A stretch of 64,000 nt of DNA from Allobosea sp. Root483D1 (GTDB lineage Bacteria > Pseudomonadota > Alphaproteobacteria > Rhizobiales > Beijerinckiaceae), in NCBI RefSeq assembly GCF_001429505.1, contig NZ_LMJW01000003.1, positions 69,139-133,138 on the forward strand. Direction: 5' to 3'. Of the stretch, positions 8,061-17,814 are shown piece after piece. Under the pieces are notes generated by a model, which saw only the letters and a list, made by a program, of their open reading frames with translations, did no database searches and was not told the DNA's origin. Position 1 is the first letter of the stretch, and each line of letters begins with the position of its first letter. The position numbers and the translations under genes are program-made.

Positions 8061-9442
8061 CAGCCGTGCCCCTCCTGGACCATATCGGCGGAGATCGCCT
8101 TCTTCTCCTTGAGGAAGGCGGTCGGCTCGCGGGTCGAGATCAGTCCGCGGGGCTTCCAGATCATGATCACCACCATGGCGAAGCCGAAGATCAGCATGCG
8201 GTATTTGGTCGGGTCGAAGTCCTGGCCGAAGATCTGCTTCAACCAGTCGAGCTCGCGCAGCAGCTCGGTGCCGCCGATCATCGCGATCGCGGCGATGGCG
8301 CAGCCCCAGAGCGAGCCCATGCCACCGAGCACGACGATCGCGAGGATCACCGCCGATTCCATGAAGACGAAGGATTCAGGCGAGATGAAGCCTTGGCGTG
8401 CCGCGAAGAACGAGCCGGCGAAGCCGCCGAACATGGCGCCGAGCGAGAAGGCCGTCAGCTTGGTGTTGGTGGTGTTGATGCCGAGCGAACGGCAGGCGAT
8501 CTCGTCCTCGCGCAGCGCTTCCCAGGCCCGCCCGACCGGCAGCCGCCGCAGGCGCAGGCTGACATAGGCCGTCAGAAGCGCCAGGCACAGGATGACGTAA
8601 TAGAGGAAGATCGTGCGGTAGAGCGGCGAGAATTCGAGCCCGAACACCGCGGCAAAACCATCGTCTGCCGCCGTGAACGGTATGCCGAAGAAGGTCGGCC
8701 GCGGGATGCCGGAGATGCCGGCATAGCCGTTCGAGAACTCCGTCCAGTTGATCAGCACGAGGCGGATGATCTCGCCGAAGGCCAGCGTCACGATCGCGAG
8801 ATAGTCGCCGCGCAGCCGCAGGACCGGGAAGCCGAGCAGCATGCCCCAGAAGGCGGCGAGGATGCCGGAGAGCGGCAGCAGCATCCAGAAGGACAGGCCG
8901 AAATTCTTCGCCAGCAGCGCATAGGAATAGGCGCCCACCGCGTAGAATGCGACATAGCCGAGGTCGAGCAGGCCGGCGAGACCGACGACGATGTTCAGCC
9001 CCCAGCCCAGCATCACGTAGATCAGGATCTGGACGCCGAAATTGTCGATCCATTTCAGCGCCCCGCCCCAGCCGGCGAGATTGATCGCGATGATCGGGAA
9101 GGTCAGCAGGAAGCCGAGGCCGAACAGCGAGAAGATCCGCGAATGGCGCTGGAAGAAGCCGACCGTGCCATGCGGCAGCAGCCGCACGATCGACTTGCCA
9201 TCGCCGCGCTTCTGCTGGCGCAGCGCCATCAGGAAGCGGCCGACGAAGATGATCGCCACGGCCCAGGCCACCGCATCCCAGCGCGGATCGAGCACGAGCT
9301 GGTTGTCGAGATTCTGGCGCGTGCCCCAGGCGATGATCGGGATGCACAGGCCGAAGGTGACCAGCGCCGCGAAGGCCGCCTCCTTCAGCGCCTTCATCAT
9401 GTCGGCCTGGCGCTTGGTCGGCGTCGATGTGTCCATGGCCAT
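8060..9442 (-). CDS. livM: Branched-chain amino acid ABC transporter permease LivM
   Basis: A 460-residue inner-membrane permease. The first 130 residues form an extra cytoplasmic/membrane extension typical of the long LivM subgroup (a DUF3382-like region). The core follows: LGWGLNIVVGLAGLLDLGYVAFYAVGAYSYAL, the LGFPVLRLRGDYLAIVTLAFGEIIRL hallmark near residue 215, and the EAA-like loop GRAWEALREDEIACRSLGIN near 305. The tail enters the cytoplasm as KPRGLISTREPTAF. It forms the pore with LivH, four bases upstream. Confidence 0.97.
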   Translation of the reverse strand: MAMDTSTPTKRQADMMKALKEAAFAALVTFGLCIPIIAWGTRQNLDNQLVLDPRWDAVAWAVAIIFVGRFLMALRQQKRGDGKSIVRLLPHGTVGFFQRHSRIFSLFGLGFLLTFPIIAINLAGWGGALKWIDNFGVQILIYVMLGWGLNIVVGLAGLLDLGYVAFYAVGAYSYALLAKNFGLSFWMLLPLSGILAAFWGMLLGFPVLRLRGDYLAIVTLAFGEIIRLVLINWTEFSNGYAGISGIPRPTFFGIPFTAADDGFAAVFGLEFSPLYRTIFLYYVILCLALLTAYVSLRLRRLPVGRAWEALREDEIACRSLGINTTNTKLTAFSLGAMFGGFAGSFFAARQGFISPESFVFMESAVILAIVVLGGMGSLWGCAIAAIAMIGGTELLRELDWLKQIFGQDFDPTKYRMLIFGFAMVVIMIWKPRGLISTREPTAFLKEKKAISADMVQEGHG

Positions 9443-9446
9443 GGGC

Positions 9447-10364
9447 TTAGACCTTCTCGACTTCGGGCCGGCCGAGGATGCCGGAAGGCATGAAGACGAG
9501 GACGACCGCCAGGATGCAGAAGGCGGCGACGTCCTTGTAGTCGATGGTGAAATAGGCCGACCACATCACCTCGATCAGGCCGATCAGCAGCCCCCCGAGC
9601 ACGGCGCCCGGTAGCGAGCCGATGCCGCCCAGGACCGCCGCGGTGAAGGCCTTGACGCCGGGCGTGAAGCCGTCGGCGAAATTCACGACACCGTAGAGCA
9701 CGAGGTACATGACGCCCGCGACGGCGGCGAGCGCCGCGCCCATCACGAAGGTGATCGAGATCGTGCGGTCGACGTCGACGCCGAGCAGCGAGGCCATCTT
9801 GCGGTCCTGCTCGCAGGCGCGCTGGGCCCGGCCGAGCGGCGTCTTCTGCACCAGGTACCAGAAGGCGGCGAGTAGCACGACCGTGGTGATGATGATGACG
9901 AGCTGCTTGTAGGAGATCGAGACCGGGTAGGTCGCGCTGTCGATCAGCAGGATCGACTTGTTCAGCATCGGCGGGATCGGCTTGTTGCGCGGTCCCTGCA
10001 CGACCTGGACAAAGTTCATCAGGAAAATCGACATGCCGATCGCCGAGATCAGCGGCGCGAGGCGGAACGAGCCGCGCAACGGCCGGTAGGCCACCCGCTC
10101 GATCGTCCAGTTCCATAGCGAGGTAAAGAACATCGCCAGGATCAGGACGAAGAACAGTGTCAACACGATCAGGCCGGCGCCGAGCCAGGCCGAAATCAGC
10201 ATGAAGAAGATCAGCGCGATGAAAGCCGACAGCATGAAGACATCGCCATGGGCGAAATTCACCATGCCGATGATGCCGAAGACCATCGTGTAGCCGATGG
10301 CGATGAGGCCGTAGATCGACCCCAGGGTCAGCCCATTGATGAGCTGCTGGACGAATACTTCCAT
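9447..10364 (-). CDS. livH: Branched-chain amino acid ABC transporter permease LivH
   Basis: A 305-residue permease and first gene of the minus-strand operon livH-livM-livG-livF-(small membrane protein)-livJ. The N-terminus LINGLTLGSIYGLIAIGYTMVFGIIGMVNFAHGDVFM is diagnostic. The coupling loop GRAQRACEQDRKMASLLGVD lies near 195, and a long last helix region ends in FMPSGILGRPEVEKV. Around eight hydrophobic segments are visible. It is preceded by a 400-base intergenic region shared with the divergent dipeptidase gene, which carries the palindrome at 10521. Confidence 0.97.
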   Translation of the reverse strand: MEVFVQQLINGLTLGSIYGLIAIGYTMVFGIIGMVNFAHGDVFMLSAFIALIFFMLISAWLGAGLIVLTLFFVLILAMFFTSLWNWTIERVAYRPLRGSFRLAPLISAIGMSIFLMNFVQVVQGPRNKPIPPMLNKSILLIDSATYPVSISYKQLVIIITTVVLLAAFWYLVQKTPLGRAQRACEQDRKMASLLGVDVDRTISITFVMGAALAAVAGVMYLVLYGVVNFADGFTPGVKAFTAAVLGGIGSLPGAVLGGLLIGLIEVMWSAYFTIDYKDVAAFCILAVVLVFMPSGILGRPEVEKV

Positions 10365-10764
10365 TGAACGACGCCTAACCCCTCGAATCAGTTACCCGTT
10401 CTTTTCTGCGCGGCATGACACCGACGCATGCGGGATGCGATCTCGACGCAGAGCTACCAACCGTCTGCGCCCTCGACAATCACCCCGCGCCACATTTCTG
10501 TCAAAAGCAATCTGCACGACATTGCATATGCAATAGGCAGCCGATGCTGCGGCCCCGCGCGCATTCCGCGCAACATGATTGCTCGGCATGCAGTACACGA
10601 TCCCGCGACACCAGGCCCTGCGGTCGCCGATGTCGCACCACCTGCGCGCGAGATACCGGAATGGTGGCTCCGATCGCGCTCAGGCCATGCGCTTTAGGCC
10701 TCGCGCATGGCTCCGAGCGCTGCCACGATCACCCTCCCGCGAATCCCGCTTTTCCAGGTGCGCC
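10365..10764. other. Divergent intergenic region between livH and the dipeptidase
   Basis: About 400 bases with no convincing gene. The dipeptidase frame is open back to a TTG at 10579, but that part does not look like a signal peptide or catalytic domain. The region must hold the liv promoter on the minus strand; the only striking element is the perfect palindrome at 10521-10534. I see no clear sigma-70 pair. Confidence 0.6.
10521..10534. promoter_or_regulatory. Perfect 14-bp palindrome, candidate operator upstream of livH
   Basis: ATTGCATATGCAAT is its own reverse complement over all 14 bases and is AT-rich in a GC-rich region. It lies 157 bases upstream of the livH start and 231 before the dipeptidase start. 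Length and symmetry resemble operators bound by dimeric GntR- or Lrp-type regulators; the binder is unknown and no such regulator gene is adjacent. Confidence 0.5.
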
Positions 10765-11907
10765 ATGGTCCTCGCCGCCCCTCCCCTCGCCGATGCCGCT
10801 CATGACGAGGCGCTCGCCTTGCTCGACCGCGTCCCACTGATCGACGGCCATAACGACCTGCCCTATGTCGTGCGGCTCGACCGGGCCGCGAAGGGCGACC
10901 TCGGAGCCTACGATCTCGGCAAGGTTCATCCCGAAACCGACACCGACATCCCGCGCATGCGCGCCGGCAAGCTCGCGGCCCAGTTCTTCGCGGCCTATGT
11001 CCCGCCGAGCCATCCCAAGCCGGCCGGCTTCGCGCTGGCGCAGATCGCGCTGATGCGCCGGATCTGGGAGCATCACGCCGACGTCTTCCGGCCGGGCCTG
11101 TCCGCCGACGACGTCGAGGCGGCGAAGAAGGAGGGGCGCATCGCCCTGTTCATGACGATCGAGAACGGCTCGGCTCTCGACAACGAGCTCGACGCGCTCG
11201 ACGCCTATTGGGATCTCGGCGTCCGGCTGATGACGCTCTGCCACAACGACACCCATGACTGGTGCGATTCGGCCACCGATGCACCGCGCCACAACGGACT
11301 GAGCGCCTTCGGCAAGCAGGTGATCGGGCGGATGAACCGGCTCGGCATGATCGTCGATCTCGCCCATGTCGCACCGAAGGTGATGCACGACGTGCTCGAC
11401 GTCAGCGAGGCGCCGGTGGTCTGGTCGCACTCCAACGCCTTCTCGCTCTGCGACCACCCGCGCAACGTTCCCGATGACGTCCTCGACCGCGTCGCGGGCA
11501 AGGATGGTGTCGTGATGGCGACCTTCGTCCCCGATTTCATCAATCAGGCCTCGCGCGACTGGAACCGGCCGGCCAGGGATCAATACGGCAAGGCGCGGGA
11601 AGGGCTCGACTTCAAGAAGGTGGAAGCCGAGATCGTCCAGAAATCCGGCCCGCGACCAAGGGCGACGTTGGCGCAATACTGCGACCATCTCGACTATCTG
11701 GCCAAGCGGATCGGCCACGACCATATCGGCATCGGCTCCGACTTCTTCGGCGGCCTCACGCCGGACGGTATCGAGGACGCCTCGACCTTCCCCGCCGTCT
11801 TCGCAGAGCTGATCCGCCGCGGCTGGTCGCAGGAGAATCTCGCCAAGCTCGCCAGCGGCAACATGCTGAGGGTGATGCGCTCGGTCGCCAGCGCCGCGGC
11901 ACGCTGA
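10765..11907 (+). CDS. Membrane dipeptidase family (peptidase M19)
   Basis: Zinc dipeptidase of the renal dipeptidase family, a TIM-barrel amidohydrolase that hydrolyses dipeptides. Metal ligands are visible: H-x-D in LIDGHNDLPY near the start, the bridging Glu in MTIENGSAL, the His in IVDLAHVAPK and the second His in VWSHSNAFSLCDHPRN; GIGSDFFGG is the final motif. I prefer the ATG at 10765 (380 residues, AGG eight bases upstream). Longer starts back to 10579 add a basic segment that could act as a poor signal peptide (ATG 10687). Next to a peptide or amino acid importer it may feed on dipeptides, but that is inference. Confidence 0.9.
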   Translation: MVLAAPPLADAAHDEALALLDRVPLIDGHNDLPYVVRLDRAAKGDLGAYDLGKVHPETDTDIPRMRAGKLAAQFFAAYVPPSHPKPAGFALAQIALMRRIWEHHADVFRPGLSADDVEAAKKEGRIALFMTIENGSALDNELDALDAYWDLGVRLMTLCHNDTHDWCDSATDAPRHNGLSAFGKQVIGRMNRLGMIVDLAHVAPKVMHDVLDVSEAPVVWSHSNAFSLCDHPRNVPDDVLDRVAGKDGVVMATFVPDFINQASRDWNRPARDQYGKAREGLDFKKVEAEIVQKSGPRPRATLAQYCDHLDYLAKRIGHDHIGIGSDFFGGLTPDGIEDASTFPAVFAELIRRGWSQENLAKLASGNMLRVMRSVASAAAR

Positions 11908-12041
11908 GCCATCCCGCGACAAGGCGGAAATGAGGCAAAGTTTTAAGGGTGTGATGCCAAAGCTGCCGGGCCCGACATTGCGAGCGGGGGCGGAGCGCTA
12001 GCTACCCCCTGTCCCGCGCCAGAACAGCCCGGACAGCACCC

Positions 12042-14564
12042 GTGAACATATTTCCCGCTTCCATCAGAACCTATCTCGTCGCCACCATGGCGTGCCTGTG
12101 CGTGCCGGGCCTCGGCGCGCTCGCCTTTCTCGCCGAACAGTCGGTCGAGGACGTGCTGACCAGCCGGCGGCTCGTCGAGCTGGTCGCTGCCGACGAGGCT
12201 CTCCTCAACGCCGGCAACACCATCCGCTCCAATCGTGGCCAGGCGCAAACCGCGATCCAGGTCGCCGATGATCCGGCGCCGACGCTGAAGACAATCGAGC
12301 AGGCCAATCGCGACGCCCTCGCCAGCGCCATGGCGCTGCTGCGGAGCACCGACCTTGCCGAGCGCAACGCGCTAGCCACCGCGATCGGCGAAAAGGAAAA
12401 GTCGACTACGGCCAAGCTGCCCGAGATCTATGCCGAGGCGGGGAAGCCCAAGCCGCAGCGCAGCCTCGCCGCCACCATGCCCTGGTACAACGGCGTCGGC
12501 GACATCGAGACCGCGATGACCACAGCTTCGGACGCGACCTCGACGGCCGTCCGCATGTCAGATCCGGCGCTCGCCGATCTGCAGAATTTCAAGGCGGCCG
12601 GCTGGCGCGTGCGTTCGAGCTACGGCACGCAGTGCTCGGTCCTGCGCCCGGTCTTCGGTAGCAACAAGCCGATGGATGCGGCGCAGTTGCGCCGGCTCGG
12701 CGAGATGCGCGGCGCATCCGACGCCAGCATCGCCCAGCTGACCCAGCTTGCGGCGCGCCCCGGCGTCAGCCCCGAGCTGGCGCGCAAGGTCGGCGCGATG
12801 AACGCCGAGGTCACGGCCGCCAACCGGTTGATGGACGAGCAGATCGGCCGCGTCGGCCAGGGCAGCAGCCCGGTCGTCGGCCCCGAGGAATGGACCAAGC
12901 AGTGCAACGGCCCGTTCAACACGATCCTCGCCGCCGTCGGCCAGTCCTTCGATGAGATGGAGAACGTGACGCAGGCGACGCTGTCGCGGGCCTGGACCCG
13001 GCTTGCGATCACCGGTGGCCTCTTCCTCGCTTTGCTCGGCATCTGCGTCGTGAGCTGGCGCGGCGTGCAGCGCCGCATCACCCGGCCGCTGGCCCAGCTC
13101 CAGACGTCGCTCGCCGGCATGCAGGCCGGTGACTTCGCCCAGAAGATTCCCGCTCCGCCCTGCCCCGACGAGATCGGCACGCTGAGCGGCGCGCTCGAGG
13201 ACTACCGCCAGAACGCGCTCGCGCTCGAAACCAACCGGCGCGACCGCGAGGTCGCGATGCTGGCCGATGCCGAGCAGGCCGCCAAGGTCCGCACCCTCGT
13301 CGGCGAGGTCGCCGGCATCGTCGCGGCGGCGCGCGCCGGCGACTTCTCCGGCCAGGCCGAGGCCGGCGATGTCGACGGCCCGCTGCGCGAGCTGGTCGAG
13401 GGCGTCAACGAGATCAACGCTGTCGTCGATGCCGCCACCACCGAATTCGCCGACGCGATGCAGTCGCTCGCTGCCGGCGACCTGACCCACCGCGTGACGA
13501 CCGGCTATCGCGGCCGCTTCGCCGCCCTGCAGGAGGCGATCAACCAGACCGCCGAGCGGCTCTCGACGACGATGCGGACGATCCAGGCCAACGCCTCGGA
13601 TGTCGGCCTCTCGGCCCGCGAGATCTCGACCGGCGCCGACGACCTCTCCAAGCGCACCGAGGAGCAGGCCTCCTCGCTGGAGGAGAGCGCGGCGACCACC
13701 GAGGAGCTTGCCGCCTCGGTCAAGGCCTCCGCCCAGGCCTCGCAGCAGGCGGTCCGCCAGGCCGGTCAGGCCATGCAGGTCGCACAGGACGGCGGCGTCA
13801 TCGCCGGCGAGGCGGTCGCGGCCATGGCCCGGATCGAGGGCGCCTCGAAGAAGATCTCCGAGATCGTCTCGGTGATCGACGGCATCGCCTTCCAGACCAA
13901 TCTTCTCGCGCTCAATGCGGCGGTCGAAGCCGCCCGCGCCGGCGATGCCGGCAAGGGCTTCGCGGTTGTCGCCTCCGAGGTGCGCACCTTGGCCCAGCGC
14001 TCCGGCGAGGCGGCCAAGGACATTTCCGGGCTGATCTCCTCCTCGAACAGCGAGATCGAGTCCGGCGTGAAGCTGGTCCAGCAGGCCGGCGATGCGCTGA
14101 CCCGCATCGTCGAGGCCTCGCGCGGCGTCCAGACCACCATCTCCGAGGTCGCGACCGCGTCGAGCGAGCAGGCCAACGGCATCGAGGAGATGAGCCAGAC
14201 CGTTGCCCATATGGACGAGATGACCCAGGCCAATGCCGCGCTCGCCGAGCAGAGCGCCGCCAGCGCCAACGCCCTCGCCGGCAAGATCGCCGAGCTCAAC
14301 GCCCTCGTCGCGGCCTTCAAGACCGGGGATGAGCTCGCGCCGATCGCGAGGTCCCCGGTCGCGGCCACCCCGTATGCCCCGCCGCCGCTGCGCACTACCG
14401 ACCTGGCGGCGATCGCGAGCGGCCGGGGCGCCGAGCCGGAACGCCTGCGCAAGCTCGCTGCAGCACTCGTCGAGCAGCGGAAGGCGCCGCCGCGCCAGGC
14501 TCCGGCCTCAGCCTCAGCCTCAGCCCGCAAGCGTGCCAACGATGCCGGCTGGGAAGAGTTCTGA
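12042..14564 (+). CDS. Methyl-accepting chemotaxis protein with C-terminal WEEF tether
   Basis: An 840-residue chemoreceptor starting at GTG. TM1 is about residues 10-30 and TM2 about 318-338, leaving a periplasmic sensor of roughly 285 residues that I cannot assign to a named family. A HAMP domain (RRITRPLAQLQTSLAGMQAGDF) follows and a second HAMP-like unit lies around 450-490. The signalling hairpin has [20 protein letters not shown] at its tip. The protein ends NDAGWEEF, a match to the C-terminal pentapeptide (xWxxF) to which CheR and CheB dock. The gene is followed by a strong hairpin and then by a second receptor with near-identical signalling sequence. Confidence 0.95.
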   Translation: MNIFPASIRTYLVATMACLCVPGLGALAFLAEQSVEDVLTSRRLVELVAADEALLNAGNTIRSNRGQAQTAIQVADDPAPTLKTIEQANRDALASAMALLRSTDLAERNALATAIGEKEKSTTAKLPEIYAEAGKPKPQRSLAATMPWYNGVGDIETAMTTASDATSTAVRMSDPALADLQNFKAAGWRVRSSYGTQCSVLRPVFGSNKPMDAAQLRRLGEMRGASDASIAQLTQLAARPGVSPELARKVGAMNAEVTAANRLMDEQIGRVGQGSSPVVGPEEWTKQCNGPFNTILAAVGQSFDEMENVTQATLSRAWTRLAITGGLFLALLGICVVSWRGVQRRITRPLAQLQTSLAGMQAGDFAQKIPAPPCPDEIGTLSGALEDYRQNALALETNRRDREVAMLADAEQAAKVRTLVGEVAGIVAAARAGDFSGQAEAGDVDGPLRELVEGVNEINAVVDAATTEFADAMQSLAAGDLTHRVTTGYRGRFAALQEAINQTAERLSTTMRTIQANASDVGLSAREISTGADDLSKRTEEQASSLEESAATTEELAASVKASAQASQQAVRQAGQAMQVAQDGGVIAGEAVAAMARIEGASKKISEIVSVIDGIAFQTNLLALNAAVEAARAGDAGKGFAVVASEVRTLAQRSGEAAKDISGLISSSNSEIESGVKLVQQAGDALTRIVEASRGVQTTISEVATASSEQANGIEEMSQTVAHMDEMTQANAALAEQSAASANALAGKIAELNALVAAFKTGDELAPIARSPVAATPYAPPPLRTTDLAAIASGRGAEPERLRKLAAALVEQRKAPPRQAPASASASARKRANDAGWEEF

Positions 14565-14591
14565 GGCGCATTCCTACGCCGCAGACAGGAA

Positions 14592-14619
14592 GCGGGCACG
14601 GCCTTGGGGCCGTGCCCGC
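14592..14619 (+). terminator. Strong hairpin after the first chemoreceptor
   Basis: A perfect 12-bp stem (GCGGGCACGGCC with its complement) and loop TTGG lie 28 bases after the stop. The following bases are not a clean T-run (actgcgtttag), so it may work as a weak terminator or protect the upstream mRNA. Confidence 0.6.
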
Positions 14620-14687
14620 ACTGCGTTTAGCGGAACCTTAAGCATGATTTGGCAGGCTCTCGCCCGATTCCGGCAGGTGAGAGGGTC

Positions 14688-16871
14688 ATGGCTTTGTCTA
14701 CTGCAAGCTCGCGCTCGGCCGCCTCGCGCCTGACGATCCAGCTCCGGATCGCACTGGTCAGCGTCGTCTTCGTCCTTGGCCTCGTGCTGATCGGCGCCGC
14801 ATCCTGGACGGGCAGCGGCCAACTCACAGCCGCCTTCGAGGACTCCAAAGCTTACTCCACGCTCGCCGCCCGCTCACGCGAGGTGCGTGCCGCGAGCTTC
14901 GCGCTGAAGGCCGCCAGTCGCGATGTCCGCTTCCGCCAGGAAACCACGGATATCAATGACTTCAGAGCCGGCCTTGAATCGCTGAAGCAGGCGATTGCGC
15001 GTCTTGGCAGCGCCGCTGGAGCCGGCCGCGTGCGCGACAGCATCGCCGCGCTCGAAGCGCCGATGAAGGCGATCGAAGCCGACTTCACCACGATCAGCGC
15101 GATGCAGCTCGCCTTGCGCTCCGCCGCTCCGGAAGGCCTCGCCGCCAGGCTGGAAGACGCCGCCGAAGCCCTGGAGACCAAGGTGCGTTCGCACAGCATG
15201 GGATCCGATTCGCCCGACCTTGCGCGCCTCCCCGGCATCCTCGCGGCTTTGCGCCGGATCGATGCCGCCTATCGTCTTTCGCTCGACGAGAGCCTGCTCG
15301 GCCAGTGGGAGGTCGAGCAGGGCCGCTTCGAGCGCGCGCTCGGCCGCCAGGGCATCCCGGCCGAGGCCAGGGCCGAGATCGACCCGGCCTTCAAGACCTA
15401 TGCCGAGATCGTTCCCGCCTGGAGCAAGGCCGAGAAGGATTTCATGCTCGCGGGTGAAAAACTCTCGGGCGAGTTCGACCTGATCGCCCCGCCGCTGCAG
15501 GAGCTCGAAACCCGGCTCGCCACGGAGGAGGCTGAGGCCGGCGCCCGCCTCGCCGAGGCGCAGGCCCGCACGCAGGCGATCATTCTGGGAACCATCGTTG
15601 CCGCGCTCGTGCTCGGCCTGATTGCCGCCTTCATCGTCGGGCGCACCACCGCCCTGCCCCTGCGCCGCCTGCGCGACGCCATGCTCAGGCTCGCCGCCGG
15701 GGACTACGAGGTCGCGATCGCCGGCCTCTTCCGCCGCGACGAGATCGGCCAGATGGCGCAGGCCGTGCAGGTCTTCAAGGAGAACGGGCTCGCCGTGCAA
15801 CGGCTCGAGGCCGAGACCAGCGAGGGGCGTGCCGAGGCCGAGCGCCAGAATCTTGCCATCGCACACCAGCGCGAGGAAGCTGCCGCCACGCAAGGCTCCC
15901 TGCTTGCCGAGCAGCGCCAGGTCGTCGGCTTGTTGGCGGACGCACTCGCCCGCCTTTCGCAGGGCGACCTCACCGTGCGGATCGAGGATGCCGTCGCGCA
16001 GGACTACGAGACGCTGAAGCAGGATTTCAACAGCGCGATCGAGCGCCTGGCCGCGACCGTCGACGCGATCAAGGCGACCTCCGTCGAGGTCGCGACCGCC
16101 GGCCGCGAGATCACCAGCGGCGCCGACGACCTCTCGAAGCGTACCGAGGAGCAAGCCTCCTCGCTGGAGGAAAGCGCCGCGACCACCGAGGAGCTCGCCG
16201 CCTCGGTCAAGGCCGCGGCCGACGCCTCGCGCCAGGCCGCCAAGCTGTCGCAGGAGGCGAGCGGCATCGCCCGCAAGGGCGGCGCTATCGTCGACGATGC
16301 GGTCCAGGCGATGAGCCGCATCGAGGACGCCTCGCGCAAGATCTCCGACATTACCTCGGTGATCGACGAGATCGCCTTCCAGACCAATCTGCTGGCGCTC
16401 AACGCCGCCGTCGAAGCCGCCCGCGCCGGCGATGCCGGCAGGGGCTTTGCCGTCGTCGCCTCGGAAGTGCGCACGCTCGCCCAGCGCTCGAGCGAGGCGG
16501 CCAAGAGCATCTCGGCGCTGATCAAGGCTTCGAACACGCAGGTCGGCGACGGTGTCGAGCTGGTGCGCTCGGCCGGCGCGGTGCTGGGCCAGATCGTCGA
16601 GGCCTCGCAGCGCGTCGCGACCACGGTGACCGAGGTCTCCTCGGCATCGTCCGAGCAGGCCAGCGGCATCGACGAGATGAGCCAGACCATCGCCCATATG
16701 GACGAGATGACCCAAGCGAACGCCGCGTTGGCCGAGCAGAGCGCCGCCTCCGCCACGGCGCTGGCGCAGCAGATCGAGCGGCTGAACGGCCTGGTCGCGG
16801 CCTTCCGGACGCATGATGGCGCCCAGCCCGGCCACGCCGTCGATCTCAGGCACGAGCGCCGCCGCGCCTGA
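14688..16871 (+). CDS. Methyl-accepting chemotaxis protein
   Basis: A 727-residue chemoreceptor. The start [15 protein letters not shown] at 14688 has GAGAGGG just before it; the frame is open to a TTG at 14649. TM1 is near residues 20-40 and TM2 ([21 protein letters not shown]) near 290-310. Between them is a helical periplasmic sensor rich in Ala and Arg. HAMP ([21 protein letters not shown]) and a second HAMP-like unit follow. The adaptation and tip regions ([20 protein letters not shown]) are almost the same as in the preceding receptor, so the pair arose by duplication with divergence of the sensors. Unlike its neighbour it lacks a C-terminal xWxxF tether, ending RHERRRA. Confidence 0.95.
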   Translation: MALSTASSRSAASRLTIQLRIALVSVVFVLGLVLIGAASWTGSGQLTAAFEDSKAYSTLAARSREVRAASFALKAASRDVRFRQETTDINDFRAGLESLKQAIARLGSAAGAGRVRDSIAALEAPMKAIEADFTTISAMQLALRSAAPEGLAARLEDAAEALETKVRSHSMGSDSPDLARLPGILAALRRIDAAYRLSLDESLLGQWEVEQGRFERALGRQGIPAEARAEIDPAFKTYAEIVPAWSKAEKDFMLAGEKLSGEFDLIAPPLQELETRLATEEAEAGARLAEAQARTQAIILGTIVAALVLGLIAAFIVGRTTALPLRRLRDAMLRLAAGDYEVAIAGLFRRDEIGQMAQAVQVFKENGLAVQRLEAETSEGRAEAERQNLAIAHQREEAAATQGSLLAEQRQVVGLLADALARLSQGDLTVRIEDAVAQDYETLKQDFNSAIERLAATVDAIKATSVEVATAGREITSGADDLSKRTEEQASSLEESAATTEELAASVKAAADASRQAAKLSQEASGIARKGGAIVDDAVQAMSRIEDASRKISDITSVIDEIAFQTNLLALNAAVEAARAGDAGRGFAVVASEVRTLAQRSSEAAKSISALIKASNTQVGDGVELVRSAGAVLGQIVEASQRVATTVTEVSSASSEQASGIDEMSQTIAHMDEMTQANAALAEQSAASATALAQQIERLNGLVAAFRTHDGAQPGHAVDLRHERRRA

Positions 16872-16944
16872 TCACCGCCGAGCGGTTGACGGGAGCGGCG
16901 CAGCCGGCGCATGGCTGCGGCCTCTTTCAGGACACAGCCTTCAC

Positions 16945-17748
16945 ATGACCGGTTCCGGCACCGACCGCACCCGCCCGCCCCTCACGGCGCAAGCTCCCAT
17001 CGTCATCCTCGTCGAACCGCAGCTCGCCGAGAATATCGGCATGTGCGCGCGCGCCATGGCGAATTTCGGCCTGTCCGAGCTGCGCCTCGTCGCGCCGCGC
17101 GATGGCTGGCCGAGCGGCGGTGGCCTCAAGAAGGGCGCGACGGCGGCCGCCTCCGGCGCCACCCATATCCTCGACAATGCCCGGCTCTTTCCCGATGCCG
17201 CCGCGGCGATCGCCGATCTCAACCATGTGCTGGCAACGACGGCGCGCGAGCGCGGCCAGATGAAGCGGGTCTTCACCCCCGCCGAGGCGATGCCGAACCT
17301 CAGCGAGCGCATCGCCTCGGATGAACGGGTCGGCATCCTGTTCGGGCGTGAGCGCATCGGTTTGACCAATGAGGAGATCAGTTTCGCCGACGCGATCCTG
17401 ACCTTCCCGGTCAATCCCGCCTTCGCCTCGCTCAACCTGGCGCAGGCGGTCCTGCTCTGCGGCTATGAATGGCTGAAGGCCAGCGGCGGCGAGCCGCCCT
17501 TCCGCGAGAACAACCCCTCGCCGCCGGCGAGCCGGGCAACTGTGCTCTCGATGTTCGACTATCTCGAGGGCGAGCTCGAGCGCTGCGGCTTCTTCCCGCC
17601 CGGCAAGAAGCCGGTCATGACCGCCAATCTGCGCGACATCCTGCACCGTCTCGACATGACCGAGCAGGAGGCGCGCACCCTGCGCGGCGTGTTCAAGTCG
17701 CTGGCAGAGGGACCGAAGGCCGGCCGGAACGTCGAGCCGAAAGCCTGA
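16945..17748 (+). CDS. TrmJ/LasT-type RNA methyltransferase (SPOUT superfamily)
   Basis: The start MTGSGTDRTRPP at 16945 gives 267 residues; the frame upstream runs through the end of the chemoreceptor gene and is not coding in this frame. The knotted SPOUT domain shows VEPQLAENIGMCARAMANFGL near residue 26, GILFGRERIGLTNEEI near 130 and FPVNPAFASLNLAQAVLLCGYE near 150, the S-adenosylmethionine site. TrmJ 2'-O-methylates position 32 of certain tRNAs; whether this alphaproteobacterial relative has the same target is not known from sequence. A C-terminal helical extension of about 90 residues is typical of the family. Confidence 0.92.
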   Translation: MTGSGTDRTRPPLTAQAPIVILVEPQLAENIGMCARAMANFGLSELRLVAPRDGWPSGGGLKKGATAAASGATHILDNARLFPDAAAAIADLNHVLATTARERGQMKRVFTPAEAMPNLSERIASDERVGILFGRERIGLTNEEISFADAILTFPVNPAFASLNLAQAVLLCGYEWLKASGGEPPFRENNPSPPASRATVLSMFDYLEGELERCGFFPPGKKPVMTANLRDILHRLDMTEQEARTLRGVFKSLAEGPKAGRNVEPKA

Positions 17749-17763
17749 CGGCACCAAACGACT

Positions 17764-17790
17764 GCGCCGCCGCAGAACCTGCGGCGGCGC
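17764..17790 (+). terminator. Perfect hairpin after the RNA methyltransferase
   Basis: GCGCCGCCGCAG pairs with CTGCGGCGGCGC around loop AAC: a 12-bp perfect stem starting 16 bases after the stop codon. There is no T-run, so terminator function is likely but not certain. Confidence 0.6.
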
Positions 17791-17814
17791 CAGAGCGTGC
17801 TGACTTCATGGGGA

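Noticed and set aside
10579..10764. Longer N-terminus of the dipeptidase
   Set aside because: The extra residues are basic and lack a hydrophobic core; ATG 10765 is a better start, though ATG 10687 cannot be excluded.
12558..16853. Long minus-strand frames opposite the two chemoreceptors
   Set aside because: Shadows produced by the repetitive Ala/Gln/Asp codons of coiled-coil receptor genes.
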